From Sphingobacteriales bacterium UTBCD1 (GTDB lineage: Bacteria; Bacteroidota; Bacteroidia; Chitinophagales; Chitinophagaceae), in the NCBI GenBank assembly GCA_002066995.1, contig MWTC01000052.1:62001-126000 (forward strand): DNA of 64,000 nt, read 5' to 3'. The notes beneath the pieces were generated by a model. It did not search any database. It worked only from the letters and a program-made list of their open reading frames with translations, and had not been told where the DNA came from. A program made the position numbers and the translations under genes. Shown here piece after piece: positions 17,078 to 26,989 of the stretch (position 1 is its first letter; every line of letters begins with the position of its first letter).

Positions 17078-17087
17078 TTCCTAAAAA

Positions 17088-18191
17088 ATGACAGGAAAGG
17101 AAATCTATATTGCAGACAGGATTTTTACAGGCAAAGGATGGCTGGAAGATCATGCTATCCTCGCCGGAGATGGCGTTATCAGGGAATTAATACCGCTGAA
17201 ACAATTAAGTTCAGATACTGCTACAAAAAATTTTGCCGGGAATACCATAGTACCTTCCTTTATTGATCTTCAGATATACGGAGCTTATGGAAAATTGCTT
17301 GCAGTTTATCCTGAAGCAGATGCATTATCCTTATTGAATGAGTACTGTAAAAAAGGCGGTGCTGCTTTTTGTCTTGCTGCAGTGGCCACCAATACCAAAG
17401 AAGTTTTTCTTAAGTGCATTGATGCGGTAAAAAATTATTGGAAACAGGGAGGAGAAGGCATTTTAGGATTGCATATTGAAGGCCCCTGGCTTAATCCGGT
17501 AAAGCGAGGTGCACATATAGAATCATTGATCCATGCTCCAACGGTTGAGGAGGTAAAAGAATTATTGAATTATGGAAAAGGGGTGATTAAAATGATTACG
17601 GTGGCGCCGGAAATGTGCAGCAAAGAAATTATTGAGCTGATCCTTTCTTATGATGTCATTCTTTCTGCAGGTCACAGTAATGCCACTTATGAAGAAGCAA
17701 TGAAAGGATTTGGATCGGGGATCACTACCGCCACACATTTATATAATGCCATGAGTCCGCTGCAACACCGAAAACCGGGATTGGTGGGAGCTATCATGGA
17801 TCATCCCTCAGCAATGGCAAGCATCATTCCGGATGGTTATCATGTTGACTTTGCAGCCATACGCATTGCCAAAAAAGCAATGGACGACCGCTTGTTTGTA
17901 ATTACTGATGCCGTGACAGAAACAGACAAGGGATACTACCAGCATCATCTGGCGGGCGATAAATATGAGTCGGCAGGAATATTGAGTGGCTCGGCATTGA
18001 CCATGGCAAGATCGGTTCAAAACCTGGTGTCTTATTGTAACATCAGTTTGGCAGAAGCATTGCGGATGTGTAGTTTGTACCCGGCTAAGGTGATGAAACT
18101 GGATGATCGCCTGGGAAAAATCGAAAAAGGCTACCAGGCAAAACTCACCGTTCTTGATAAAGACAACCGGGTTGTTGATATCATTTCATAG
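17088..18191 (+). CDS. nagA: N-acetylglucosamine-6-phosphate deacetylase
   Basis: NagA removes the acetyl group from GlcNAc-6-phosphate, the committed step for using amino sugars and recycling peptidoglycan. The 367-residue amidohydrolase shows the family blocks 'GLHIEGPWLNPVKRGAH', 'SAGHSNATYEEAMKGF', 'THLYNAMSPLQHRKPG', 'DGYHVD' and 'VITDAV' with the metal-binding Glu, His and Asp positions intact. It is transcribed away from mgtA and followed 73 nt later by a cytochrome c gene. No nagB or transporter is adjacent, so this is not a chitin-utilisation cluster. Confidence 0.93.
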   Translation: MTGKEIYIADRIFTGKGWLEDHAILAGDGVIRELIPLKQLSSDTATKNFAGNTIVPSFIDLQIYGAYGKLLAVYPEADALSLLNEYCKKGGAAFCLAAVATNTKEVFLKCIDAVKNYWKQGGEGILGLHIEGPWLNPVKRGAHIESLIHAPTVEEVKELLNYGKGVIKMITVAPEMCSKEIIELILSYDVILSAGHSNATYEEAMKGFGSGITTATHLYNAMSPLQHRKPGLVGAIMDHPSAMASIIPDGYHVDFAAIRIAKKAMDDRLFVITDAVTETDKGYYQHHLAGDKYESAGILSGSALTMARSVQNLVSYCNISLAEALRMCSLYPAKVMKLDDRLGKIEKGYQAKLTVLDKDNRVVDIIS

Positions 18192-18264
18192 CGAAATATC
18201 TATTTTGTTCCTACCTTTCTCCTTCTTTAGAATTTTTTTTAACCAACGATCAAAAAATTTAAAA

Positions 18265-19236
18265 ATGAAAAAGATTATTGCATTGATTGCGATAGCTATC
18301 GCGGTCTCATCACTTACCTATTTTGCCGCCTGCAACAATCAGGAAAATGAAACACAGGCAAGCAACAAAGAAGATTCAATAAAACAAGTTGTGGCAAGGG
18401 GCGACTATCTTGCCAATCATGTAGCGGGTTGCATGGATTGCCACAGTAAAAGAGATTTCAGCAAATTTTCGGGACCTGCAATTCCCGGTACCGAAGGCCA
18501 GGGTGGTGAAGCGTTTTCGCATGACCTGCTGGATGCAATTCCCGGTGTGATTTATGCAAGTAATATCACTCCTGATTCAGCAACAGGAATTGGCACATGG
18601 ACAGACGATGATATTTTAAAAGCGATCACCCAGGGTATCAATAAAAAGGGGGATACATTGTTTCCTATAATGCCGTTTGCCAATTACAACCACATGGCAA
18701 AATCAGACCTGATGAGCATTATTGCATACCTGCATACTTTAAAGCCGGTAAAAAACAGTGTTCCGGAGCGGCACCTTATGATCCCGGTTAGCCTGGCATA
18801 TCCTGCACAGGCAGTACAAAAATCCATTGACAATAACACAGCACCGCCTGAATCTGATCCGGTAAGCTATGGCGGGTACCTTGTTAACGCGGCAGATTGC
18901 GGAACCTGCCATACTCCTTTTGTAAAAGGGCAACCTGATTTCAGCCGCAGGTTTGCCGGGGGCAATACGTTCACTCTTCCTGCTTTCAAAGTAACATCGT
19001 CCAATATCACACCCGATTCAGCAACAGGTATTGGTTCCTGGACATTGGATAGGTTTATGAATAAATTTACCGTTTGCCGGGAAGAAAGCGGATATAATTA
19101 TGATCCCGGAAAGGAAAATACTATAATGCCTATAAAGTATTATTCGGGGATGACTGATAATGACCTCAAAGCTATTTATGCATTCCTGAAAACCCTGGCA
19201 CCGGTGAAAAATAAAGTTGAAAAATATCCCAGGTAA
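18265..19236 (+). CDS. Dihaem cytochrome c lipoprotein
   Basis: The start is ATG 18265, giving a signal sequence with a lipobox ('LTYFAACNNQ'); longer frames would run into nagA. The 323-residue protein has two cytochrome c domains, with haem motifs CMDCH and CGTCH. Each domain carries the repeated 'SNITPDSATGIG(T/S)W' segment seen in the cytochrome subunits of alcohol and aldehyde dehydrogenases, so an internal duplication is visible. Distal Met ligands probably lie in 'FPIMPFANY' and 'NTIMPIKYY'. It probably accepts electrons from a periplasmic dehydrogenase that is not encoded nearby. Confidence 0.88.
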   Translation: MKKIIALIAIAIAVSSLTYFAACNNQENETQASNKEDSIKQVVARGDYLANHVAGCMDCHSKRDFSKFSGPAIPGTEGQGGEAFSHDLLDAIPGVIYASNITPDSATGIGTWTDDDILKAITQGINKKGDTLFPIMPFANYNHMAKSDLMSIIAYLHTLKPVKNSVPERHLMIPVSLAYPAQAVQKSIDNNTAPPESDPVSYGGYLVNAADCGTCHTPFVKGQPDFSRRFAGGNTFTLPAFKVTSSNITPDSATGIGSWTLDRFMNKFTVCREESGYNYDPGKENTIMPIKYYSGMTDNDLKAIYAFLKTLAPVKNKVEKYPR

Positions 19237-19450
19237 ATTTTGTCCGGCAAAAAATTGAAATGAGGCTGCTTTAAAAATTGTCTTTGTAATCCAGCTATAG
19301 AAAAATGTGACCTAATAAAATTTATTACATTGTAAGTTAACCAGGTTACTTCGGCCATACTTTTTTATCAAAGAATTCTGAGGCTGCCTCATTTTTATTT
19401 ATAGAGTTTTCCTTTTTCATACAAAAGGATTTTGAGACGGGCAATAAATT

Positions 19451-20233
19451 CTATTTATGCTGGCGGAAAAGCCATTCCATCATATTCTGGTCGGAATAAG
19501 CTGCCAGCCAGGCAAAGTGGCCCACTTCGGGATAAAGAGTGAAGCCAGGCCGTGCACCTGCATTGAATAATGCCCTTGTCATATTGGCTGAAAGATCCGG
19601 ACTGACCACTACATCATCTGCACCATGAAACATCCAAATCGGAAGATGAGCGATCCGGGATGCTTTGGATGTATCTCCTCCTCCGCAAACGGGTACTGCG
19701 GCAGCAAACAGATCGGGATAACGCATAATAGCATCAAAAGTTCCATAACCTCCCATAGAAAGACCGGTGATATAAATACGATTGGTATCTATCCTGTTTT
19801 GTTTTATCACTTCATGGATAAGCTGAACCAGGAGTGACATGGTCCCGGAGGGTTCGGGTGCAATGCGAATATCTCCGTTTGCAGGATTTGCCGTAAAATT
19901 TGCCCACTGAGTCTTTTCAGGGCATTGAGGCGCCAGTACAAAGGCAGGATGGCTTAGCATTGACTGATCCGTTGCAAAATTCATAACGCCCCACATCAAT
20001 TGTGCGTCGTTATCGTTTCCACGCTCTCCGGCACCATGTAAAAAAACTACGAGCGGGTATTTTCTGAATGTATCATAATCGGGAAACAAAAAACGATAAT
20101 TCAGGGTATCTCTGTTTTTAATGTACTTGTGAGCGCTGAATCTTGATGGTTGTGCCTGTGATCTGCTTAGCCCGGTAAAAAGAAGGGTAAAAAGCAGGAA
20201 GCCTGTTGTGATTTTGGTTTTTGGTAAACTCAT
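19451..20233 (-). CDS. Secreted alpha/beta-hydrolase (esterase/peptidase type)
   Basis: A 260-residue protein with signal peptide ending 'RSQAQ'. The alpha/beta-hydrolase elements are the oxyanion segment 'VVFLHGAGERG', the nucleophile elbow 'GLSMGGYG', the acid in 'GADDVVV' and the terminal His in 'VGHFAWL'. The 'FLHGAGERGND' start and the spacing are characteristic of the prolyl-oligopeptidase-like/PHB-depolymerase-like esterases that release acyl groups from polysaccharides. It stands alone between convergent and divergent neighbours. The substrate is not predictable. Confidence 0.85.
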   Translation of the reverse strand: MSLPKTKITTGFLLFTLLFTGLSRSQAQPSRFSAHKYIKNRDTLNYRFLFPDYDTFRKYPLVVFLHGAGERGNDNDAQLMWGVMNFATDQSMLSHPAFVLAPQCPEKTQWANFTANPANGDIRIAPEPSGTMSLLVQLIHEVIKQNRIDTNRIYITGLSMGGYGTFDAIMRYPDLFAAAVPVCGGGDTSKASRIAHLPIWMFHGADDVVVSPDLSANMTRALFNAGARPGFTLYPEVGHFAWLAAYSDQNMMEWLFRQHK

Positions 20234-20561
20234 ACTGATGAATTTTTGGGGTGAAAAAGTATTGAATAAAATTATAGTTTAAATCCTGATAAATAATCAA
20301 ATATCTGCGGATGCCGCTATCCGGAGATAAAATTTGCTTTGGCATTGAATGAATACTCTTCCTTTCCGGGAAGGAGTGATGAATACAAACTATCAAACAA
20401 CCTGATCCTTTTTGAGATCTGCCGGAGAATAATAAGTGATGCTCATGGATTGGATGGCTCTGAAAAAAGGGCTACATTTAGTGAGTGGCAATAATTGCTG
20501 CAACAATATGATCGGAGATGTTGTCTTAGATAAACCGGGAATGATTACCCGGTTCGGCTGT

Positions 20562-21758
20562 ATGAGAAAAATTATATTCTTTTCCCTGTTTTCTTTACTA
20601 ATGTCCGTTTCAGTACGGGTGAATGGCCAGGAAGAATTTATTGAGCCGCCGTCTCAATTTTTAACCCGTATTCCATTTGAACAACTGATAGGAGGTGTCA
20701 TTTTACTAAAAGCCCAGCTGGATAATTTTCCCGATACACTGAATTTTATTCTCGATACAGGCAGCAGCGGCATCTCCCTGGATTCCACTACAGCAGAATA
20801 TTTGAAACTAAAGCCCGTACCAACCAACAAAACCATCAGGGGTGTGGCCGGCATCAAGAACGTTAGTTTTCTTTATAATCATCAGCTACATATCAACGGG
20901 ATGGCTGTTGACAGCCTCGATTTCCATATTAATGATTATGAGATTTTAAATGAAGTATATGGAGAACGGGTGGATGGGATTATCGGCTATTCTTTGCTGA
21001 AGCGTTATATTGTAAAGGTGAATTATGATAGCCTGAAAATTGAATTTTTCAGCCGGGGCACATTCCGCTATCCGAAAGATGGTTATTTGTTCAAACCGTT
21101 ACTGAATACCTTGCCGGTCACCAGCCTCAGGCTGAAAGATGAGAGAACTGCCAATGCGAGATTTCTTTTTGATATCGGCGCCGGTTTATGTATGATGCTG
21201 AATAGTGATTTTGTACACGATAGTTCATTGATCAAGAGAAAAAGGAAATATTATAAAAAACAAGCTGAAGGCCTTGGTGGTAAACTGGACATGGATCTGA
21301 CGGTGATCAAAGAAGTGAAAATCGGTCCCTATAAATTCAGAAAAGTACCGGTATTGGTTTTTATTGACACGTATAATGTTACTTCTTATCCTTTTCTTGG
21401 TGGCCTGGTCGGTAACGATGTATTGAGGAGGTTCAATATAATTTTAAATTATCCAAAAAGAGATATTCATTTAAGCCCCAATTCGCATTATGACGAGCCT
21501 TTTGATTATTCATATACCGGAATAGAGCTTTACCATGTTGATAATGCCATAGTAATAGGTGATGTGGCCAAAGGATCTCCGGCTGAAGCTGCAGGATTGA
21601 AAGAGGGAGATATCGTTGTAGCCGTCAATGCGGATTTTTCTCAGAACCTCTCTGCGTATAAAATTGCCTTGCAGCAAACAAAGGAAAAAGTTAAGATCAT
21701 CGTCAGGCGGAACGGGGAGTTAAACATTATTGAATTCAGGGTGAAGAGTATTTTATAG
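20562..21758 (+). CDS. Retropepsin-like aspartyl protease with PDZ domain
   Basis: ATG 20562 gives a signal peptide (MRKIIFFSLFSLLMSVSVRVNGQ); the upstream ATG at 20436 adds 42 residues of unlikely sequence. The 398-residue protein has two aspartyl-protease lobes: 'LDTGSSG' with D65 and 'FDIGAGL' with D204, so both catalytic Asp are present, the second as DIG. A C-terminal PDZ domain (about 305-398) contains 'GDVAKGSPAEAAGLKEGDIV'. It is probably periplasmic. The combination is common in Bacteroidota and resembles clan AA proteases; the target is unknown. Confidence 0.88.
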   Translation: MRKIIFFSLFSLLMSVSVRVNGQEEFIEPPSQFLTRIPFEQLIGGVILLKAQLDNFPDTLNFILDTGSSGISLDSTTAEYLKLKPVPTNKTIRGVAGIKNVSFLYNHQLHINGMAVDSLDFHINDYEILNEVYGERVDGIIGYSLLKRYIVKVNYDSLKIEFFSRGTFRYPKDGYLFKPLLNTLPVTSLRLKDERTANARFLFDIGAGLCMMLNSDFVHDSSLIKRKRKYYKKQAEGLGGKLDMDLTVIKEVKIGPYKFRKVPVLVFIDTYNVTSYPFLGGLVGNDVLRRFNIILNYPKRDIHLSPNSHYDEPFDYSYTGIELYHVDNAIVIGDVAKGSPAEAAGLKEGDIVVAVNADFSQNLSAYKIALQQTKEKVKIIVRRNGELNIIEFRVKSIL

Positions 21759-21850
21759 TGCATCGTCCATCCGGGTTTATTATTCTTTAACGGCCACAGA
21801 TTTTTCGATATTTTTACAATCTTTATCAATTAAGAATTGCTGAACCAGGT

Positions 21851-23089
21851 ATGATTCAATTTGAAAAATTTTCATTACCCAATGGCTTGCGGGTGATCGT
21901 TCACAGGGATACATCTACGCCTATGGCCGTGATGGATATTATGTATGATGTAGGTGCAAGAGATGAAAACCCGGAACGGACCGGTTTCGCTCATTTATTT
22001 GAACACCTGATGTTCGGCGGATCGGTAAATATCCCTAATTATGATGAGCCATTGCAGATGGCCGGTGGAGAAAACAATGCCTATACCACCAATGATCTTA
22101 CCAATTATTACATACAGCTTCCGGCAGAAAATCTGGAAACGGCATTCTGGCTGGAAAGTGACCGTATGCTTTCCCTGGCATTCAGCGAAAAAAGCCTGGA
22201 GGTACAAAGAAAAGTTGTATGTGAAGAGTTTAAAGAACATTACCTTACAAAACCGTATGGTGATGTGTGGCATAAATTAAGAGCATTAGCGTACAAGATG
22301 CATCCGTATCGCTGGATGACAATCGGGAAAGAACTTTCCCATGTTGAAAAAGCAAAACTGGAAGATGTAAAAGAATTTTTTTTCAAACATTATCGCCCCG
22401 CCAATGCCATACTGGTTGTTGCGGGAAATGTAACCACAGAAAAAGTAAAAGAGCTTGCTGAAAAATGGTTTGGTGAAATACCGCCGGGAAAAAAGTATGA
22501 ACACAACCTTCCCCAGGAGCCGGAACAAACAGAAGAGCGAAAACTGGAGATAAACTCCAATGTTCCACTGGATGCATTATATAAATGCTGGCATATATAT
22601 CCGAGGATGGATCGCCGCTATTACATAACTGACCTGATTACCGATATCCTGAGCGGCGGAGGTTCTTCAAGATTATTTCAGGCATTGGTGAAAGAAAAAA
22701 AATTGTTCAGCGCCATTGAGTGTTATCATTCGGGCAGTACGGACAGCGGGCTTTTAACTATAGAAGGAAAACTGATAAAAGGAGTGGCAATGAAAGATGC
22801 AGAATCGGCGGTTGAAGAAGAATTGAATAAGATGAAGAATGAAAAGGTAACGGAACAGGAATTGCAAAAAGTAAAAAATAAAGTGGAGAGCATGATTGCA
22901 TTTGAGGACATGAGCCTTATCAACAGGGCCAACAGCCTGGCATATTATGAATTGATGGGCGATGCTTCATGGATAAATTTTGAACTGGATAAATACGCTT
23001 CGGTCACACCGGAAGATATTTTACAGGAAAGCCGGAATATTTTCAGGAGCACTAACTGCAGCACTCTGTACTATTTATCCGAAAACTAA
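21851..23089 (+). CDS. M16-family zinc protease, catalytic subunit
   Basis: A 412-residue insulinase-like metalloprotease. The inverted zinc motif H48-x-x-E51-H52 ('FAHLFEHLMFGG') and the distal Glu in 'VVCEEFKEH' are present, so it should be active. There is no signal peptide. It is followed 26 nt later by a second M16 gene lacking the zinc motif, the usual arrangement for heterodimeric bacterial M16B enzymes in which one subunit catalyses and the other supplies the R/Y pair. Confidence 0.92.
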   Translation: MIQFEKFSLPNGLRVIVHRDTSTPMAVMDIMYDVGARDENPERTGFAHLFEHLMFGGSVNIPNYDEPLQMAGGENNAYTTNDLTNYYIQLPAENLETAFWLESDRMLSLAFSEKSLEVQRKVVCEEFKEHYLTKPYGDVWHKLRALAYKMHPYRWMTIGKELSHVEKAKLEDVKEFFFKHYRPANAILVVAGNVTTEKVKELAEKWFGEIPPGKKYEHNLPQEPEQTEERKLEINSNVPLDALYKCWHIYPRMDRRYYITDLITDILSGGGSSRLFQALVKEKKLFSAIECYHSGSTDSGLLTIEGKLIKGVAMKDAESAVEEELNKMKNEKVTEQELQKVKNKVESMIAFEDMSLINRANSLAYYELMGDASWINFELDKYASVTPEDILQESRNIFRSTNCSTLYYLSEN

Positions 23090-23115
23090 TTATTGAAGTA
23101 CCAAAGAAAAACTGA

Positions 23116-24390
23116 ATGCCGGAACGGAAACAACCACCCTCGATTGTTGATGCAGTTCATTTTAAACTGCAATTAAAACCCTGTCAGCATTTTTCATTGG
23201 CCAACGGCGCAGAAGTTTATGCTATTGATGCAGGAGCCGAAGATGTGATGATGATGGAATGGGTCTTTTTTGCAGGAAACTGGTTTGAAGAACAAAACCT
23301 CGTTGCAGCTTCTGCTAATTTTTTATTGAAAAATGGCACCTCAAACAAAAATGCCTTTCAGATCAATGAACATTTTGATTATTTCGGCTCTTACCTCAAC
23401 CGCAGTTGCTATAATGAAACGGCAACAATCACGCTTCATTGCCTTACAAAACATGTCAAAGAACTTTTATCGTCAGTAAGAGAATTGATCACCGATTCTG
23501 TTTTGCCCGAAGAAGAACTGGCGATCTATAAGCAAAACATGAAGCAGCGACTGAAAGTGAATCTGCAGAAAAGTGATTTTGTTGCCGGCCGGCTGATTGA
23601 TTCATATTTGTACGGGGAAGATCATCCTTACGGGAAATACAGTTCTGCCAAAGAGTTTGACTCACTGAACCGGGATATGCTGGTGGCCTTTTATAAAAAA
23701 TATTACCAGCAGGGTAAGTTCATGATTTTTATTGCGGGCCGGCTTCCGCAAGATCTTGAGGCTTTACTCAATGATCAGTTTGGTAATTTGCCGAACGGAT
23801 CGGTCTTGATAAAAGATATGCCTCTCAGGCCCGAAACAGAAAAAAAATTCCGGGTCGTCAATGACCCCGACAGTGTGCAGGGCTCTGTCCGCATGGCAAG
23901 ACCTTTTCCCAACCGGCATCATCCTGATTTTCTGAAAGTGCAGGTGCTGAACGTATTGTTTGGCGGATTTTTTGGCTCCCGTCTCATGAGCAATATCAGG
24001 GAAAATAAAGGATACACCTATGGTATTTACAGTTTTCTGCAAAATCATATCCATCATTCGGCCTGGATGATCTCAACTGAAGCAGGACGGGATGTTTGCG
24101 AAGCAACAATCAATGAAGTGTACCATGAAATGGAAAGATTGAAAAAAGATCCGGTGGGTGAAGAAGAATTGAAACTGGTGCGCAATTATATGATAGGAGG
24201 GATTCTTGGTGAACTGGACGGCCCTTTCCAGATCATTGCCCGCTGGAAAAACATTATCCTGAATGATCTTGATGAAAATTATTTTTATAATTCGGTGAAT
24301 GCGATCAAAAATGTAACACCGGAAGAATTACAACAACTTGCCATAAAATATCTTCAGCCCGAAGCATTTTATGAACTGGTAGTAACCTGA
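23116..24390 (+). CDS. M16-family protein, non-catalytic partner subunit
   Basis: A 424-residue M16 homologue without an HxxEH motif: the corresponding region reads 'AASANFLLKNGTS'. It retains the C-terminal 'NKGYTYGIYSFLQ' segment, which supplies substrate-binding residues in M16B heterodimers. Together with the upstream active subunit it probably forms a clamshell heterodimer that degrades or processes peptides. The start follows the upstream stop by 26 nt. Confidence 0.9.
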   Translation: MPERKQPPSIVDAVHFKLQLKPCQHFSLANGAEVYAIDAGAEDVMMMEWVFFAGNWFEEQNLVAASANFLLKNGTSNKNAFQINEHFDYFGSYLNRSCYNETATITLHCLTKHVKELLSSVRELITDSVLPEEELAIYKQNMKQRLKVNLQKSDFVAGRLIDSYLYGEDHPYGKYSSAKEFDSLNRDMLVAFYKKYYQQGKFMIFIAGRLPQDLEALLNDQFGNLPNGSVLIKDMPLRPETEKKFRVVNDPDSVQGSVRMARPFPNRHHPDFLKVQVLNVLFGGFFGSRLMSNIRENKGYTYGIYSFLQNHIHHSAWMISTEAGRDVCEATINEVYHEMERLKKDPVGEEELKLVRNYMIGGILGELDGPFQIIARWKNIILNDLDENYFYNSVNAIKNVTPEELQQLAIKYLQPEAFYELVVT

Positions 24391-24403
24391 AAAAAATTAA
24401 AAC

Positions 24404-24760
24404 ATGCGCATCATTCTCCGGCTGCTCGTTACTGCTGCTATTGCATTCATCCTGGCGCAGGTGCTGCCCGGAGTTCATGTAGCTGATTATGGAACAGCAA
24501 TTCTGTTTGCTGTTGTCCTGGGGTTCCTGAATATCTTTTTAAGGCCCATCCTCATCATCCTTACTTTACCACTTACGGTTCTGACCTTTGGTTTATTTCT
24601 TTTCATCATCAATACTCTCACCGTATTACTTGCCAGCGATTGGGTAAAGGGTTTTCAAATTGACAGTTTTGGCTGGGGCCTTATGTTCAGCCTGCTTCTT
24701 ACGGGAAGCACTTACCTGTTATTCCGGGAAGAAGACCGTCAAAGAAATCAGAAGCGCTGA
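24404..24760 (+). CDS. Small four-helix membrane protein (phage-holin superfamily IV type)
   Basis: A 118-residue integral membrane protein with four predicted helices and the conserved 'GFLNIFLRPILIILTLPLT' segment of the family often annotated as phage holin (PF04020). It occurs widely as a chromosomal housekeeping protein with no phage nearby, so a lysis role is unlikely. It starts 14 nt after the M16 partner gene and ends 27 nt before the E1 gene, so it is probably co-transcribed. Confidence 0.85.
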   Translation: MRIILRLLVTAAIAFILAQVLPGVHVADYGTAILFAVVLGFLNIFLRPILIILTLPLTVLTFGLFLFIINTLTVLLASDWVKGFQIDSFGWGLMFSLLLTGSTYLLFREEDRQRNQKR

Positions 24761-24787
24761 CCGGGAATCTTTGTTAATTCTGTTTGA

Positions 24788-26881
24788 ATGCGTGAAATTC
24801 GCACCATGTATTTTGACCGTAAAGACCTGAGCGAAGAACAACTGGTGCAATTTTACCGGAGCATACTCTGGCCCAGGATGATCGAAGAAAAAATGCTGGT
24901 ACTGCTGCGCCAGGGAAAGATCTCCAAATGGTTCAGCGGCATCGGCCAGGAAGCCATTGCCGTTGGTGCCACACTGGCCATGCAGCAGGATGAATGGATC
25001 ATGCCCCTGCACCGGAATCTCGGCGTATTTACCTCACGCAACATGCCACTGAGCGACTTGTTCAAACAATGGCAGGGTGCGCAGGAAGGATATACCAAAG
25101 GAAGGGAAAGAAGTTTTCACTTTGGCAACAGGGATCATCACATCTGCGGCATGATCTCACATCTTGGCCCGCAACTGGCCATTGCCGACGGAGTGGCCCT
25201 GGCATATAAATTAAAAAACAGTTCATCCGGCACTACACAAAAAGCATCACTCGCTTTCACTGGCGAAGGCGGAACCAGTGAAGGTGATTTTCATGAAGCA
25301 ATGAACCTCGCTGCTGTCTGGGATCTGCCGGTGATCTTTATTATCGAGAATAACGGGTATGGACTGAGCACACCTACGGAAGAACAATACCGCTGCATCA
25401 ACCTGGTGGACAAAGCCAAAGGTTACGGAATGGAAGGAGTGCAGATAGACGGAAATAATATCCTGGCCGTGTATGATACGGTAAAAGGAGTGCGGGATTA
25501 TTGTGTCCGCAATCAGAAGCCTTACATGATCGAGTGCATCACTTTCCGCATGAGGGGGCATGAAGAAGCAAGCGGCACCAAGTATGTTCCGAAAAAACTT
25601 TTTGAGATATGGGAACTCAAAGACCCGATCAAAAATTATGAGCGTTGGCTGATAGAGAATAATGTGATCAATGAAATGAAAGTGGCGGAGATACGGAATG
25701 AGTTCAAAGACAAAATTGAAAGCGAGCTGGCCATCGGGTTTGATCATAAAATGGCAGTACCGGATACGGAGAAGGAACTGGAAGATGTGTATAGTGTAAA
25801 CGGGAATTTATCAAAACAGAATCCGGGATCAGCACAGCCTGTACTTATTGACAACTCTGCCATTGATCATGAGATCGTTATTAATGAAAAAGCACCGTCT
25901 TCCTTTACCGGGAACCGGAAAGAAGCAAGATTCATAGACGCCATCAAAGATGGATTACATCAAAGCATGAAAGTTCATCCCAATCTTATTTTAATGGGGC
26001 AGGATATTGCAGAATATGGCGGAGCGTTTAAGATCACAGAGGGTTTCTTAAATGAATTCGGGAAAGAGAGAGTGAGAAATACTCCGATCAGCGAGAGTGT
26101 AGCAGTGGGTGCTGCATTGGGATTGAGCCTGGAAGGATTCAAGAGCATGGTGGAAATGCAGTTTGCCGATTTTGTGACAATGGGCTTTAACCAGATCGTG
26201 AATAATCTTGCCAAGATCCATTATCGCTGGGGACAGAATGCCGATGTAGTCATCCGCATGCCGACAGGCGCCGGCGTGGGCGCCGGGCCTTTTCATTCGC
26301 AAAGCAATGAAGCATGGTTCACCCATGTTCCCGGATTGAAAGTGGTATATCCTTCTTCTCCCATGGATGCAAAAGGATTACTGATTGCTGCCATCAACGA
26401 TCCCGACCCGGTTTTATATTTTGAACATAAGGCATTGTACCGTTCGGTCAGCGGTTCTTTTCCCGAAGAGTATTATGAGATAGAGATCGGTAAAGCAAGG
26501 CATGTACGGGAAGGAGATGAAGTTTCCATCATCACGTATGGAGCCGGAGTGCATTGGGCAGACGACTATGCTGCCGAACATCCCGAAATTTCCATTGATA
26601 TTTTAGACCTGAGAACTTTGTTGCCCCTGGATCTTTATGCTATCCGGGAAGCGGTAAAGCGTACCGGCCGGGTTCTGATACTTCATGAAGATACTTTGAC
26701 CGGTGGGATAGGTGGTGAAATAGCAGCCTGGATCGCCGAGCATTGTTTTGAAATGCTTGATGCACCGGTAATGCGTTGTGCAAGCCTGGATACGCCGGTT
26801 CCTTTTTCCATTGAGCTGGAAAAAAATTTTTTAGCCAAAGCCAGGCTGGATGAATCAGTTCAGAAGCTGATCCTGTTTTAA
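24788..26881 (+). CDS. Fused alpha/beta 2-oxoacid dehydrogenase E1 component
   Basis: A 697-residue thiamine-pyrophosphate enzyme in which the alpha subunit (about 1-330) and the beta subunit (about 370-697) of E1 are joined by a linker. The alpha part has the TPP motif starting 'GEGGTSEGDFHEAMN' near residue 159, with Glu at the usual Asp position, and ending 'ENNGYGLS'. The beta part has 'LMGQDIAEYGGAF' and 'PISESVAVGAALG'. It decarboxylates pyruvate or branched-chain 2-oxoacids and passes the acyl group to an E2 protein, which is not in this window. Translation may begin at the second Met (24806), since the first six residues are not conserved in character. Confidence 0.92.
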   Translation: MREIRTMYFDRKDLSEEQLVQFYRSILWPRMIEEKMLVLLRQGKISKWFSGIGQEAIAVGATLAMQQDEWIMPLHRNLGVFTSRNMPLSDLFKQWQGAQEGYTKGRERSFHFGNRDHHICGMISHLGPQLAIADGVALAYKLKNSSSGTTQKASLAFTGEGGTSEGDFHEAMNLAAVWDLPVIFIIENNGYGLSTPTEEQYRCINLVDKAKGYGMEGVQIDGNNILAVYDTVKGVRDYCVRNQKPYMIECITFRMRGHEEASGTKYVPKKLFEIWELKDPIKNYERWLIENNVINEMKVAEIRNEFKDKIESELAIGFDHKMAVPDTEKELEDVYSVNGNLSKQNPGSAQPVLIDNSAIDHEIVINEKAPSSFTGNRKEARFIDAIKDGLHQSMKVHPNLILMGQDIAEYGGAFKITEGFLNEFGKERVRNTPISESVAVGAALGLSLEGFKSMVEMQFADFVTMGFNQIVNNLAKIHYRWGQNADVVIRMPTGAGVGAGPFHSQSNEAWFTHVPGLKVVYPSSPMDAKGLLIAAINDPDPVLYFEHKALYRSVSGSFPEEYYEIEIGKARHVREGDEVSIITYGAGVHWADDYAAEHPEISIDILDLRTLLPLDLYAIREAVKRTGRVLILHEDTLTGGIGGEIAAWIAEHCFEMLDAPVMRCASLDTPVPFSIELEKNFLAKARLDESVQKLILF

Positions 26882-26989
26882 TGAATTTTTGATTTTATCT
26901 TTTTTGTTCATACCTTTTCAGTACATACTGACCTCTCGCATACGACCATCTTTTTACCAACGATCATTTTTTAATTTAAAACAACATCT

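Noticed and set aside
16967-17087. Magnesium riboswitch (M-box) before mgtA
   Set aside because: The divergent interval is only about 120 nt, AT-rich and without the conserved M-box blocks.
19378-19396. Terminator-like TGAGG/CCTCA hairpin
   Set aside because: Only a 5-bp stem with a 3-nt loop; too weak to call.
24404-24760. Phage holin suggesting a prophage
   Set aside because: The family is a common chromosomal membrane protein; no phage genes, attachment sites or integrase are nearby.
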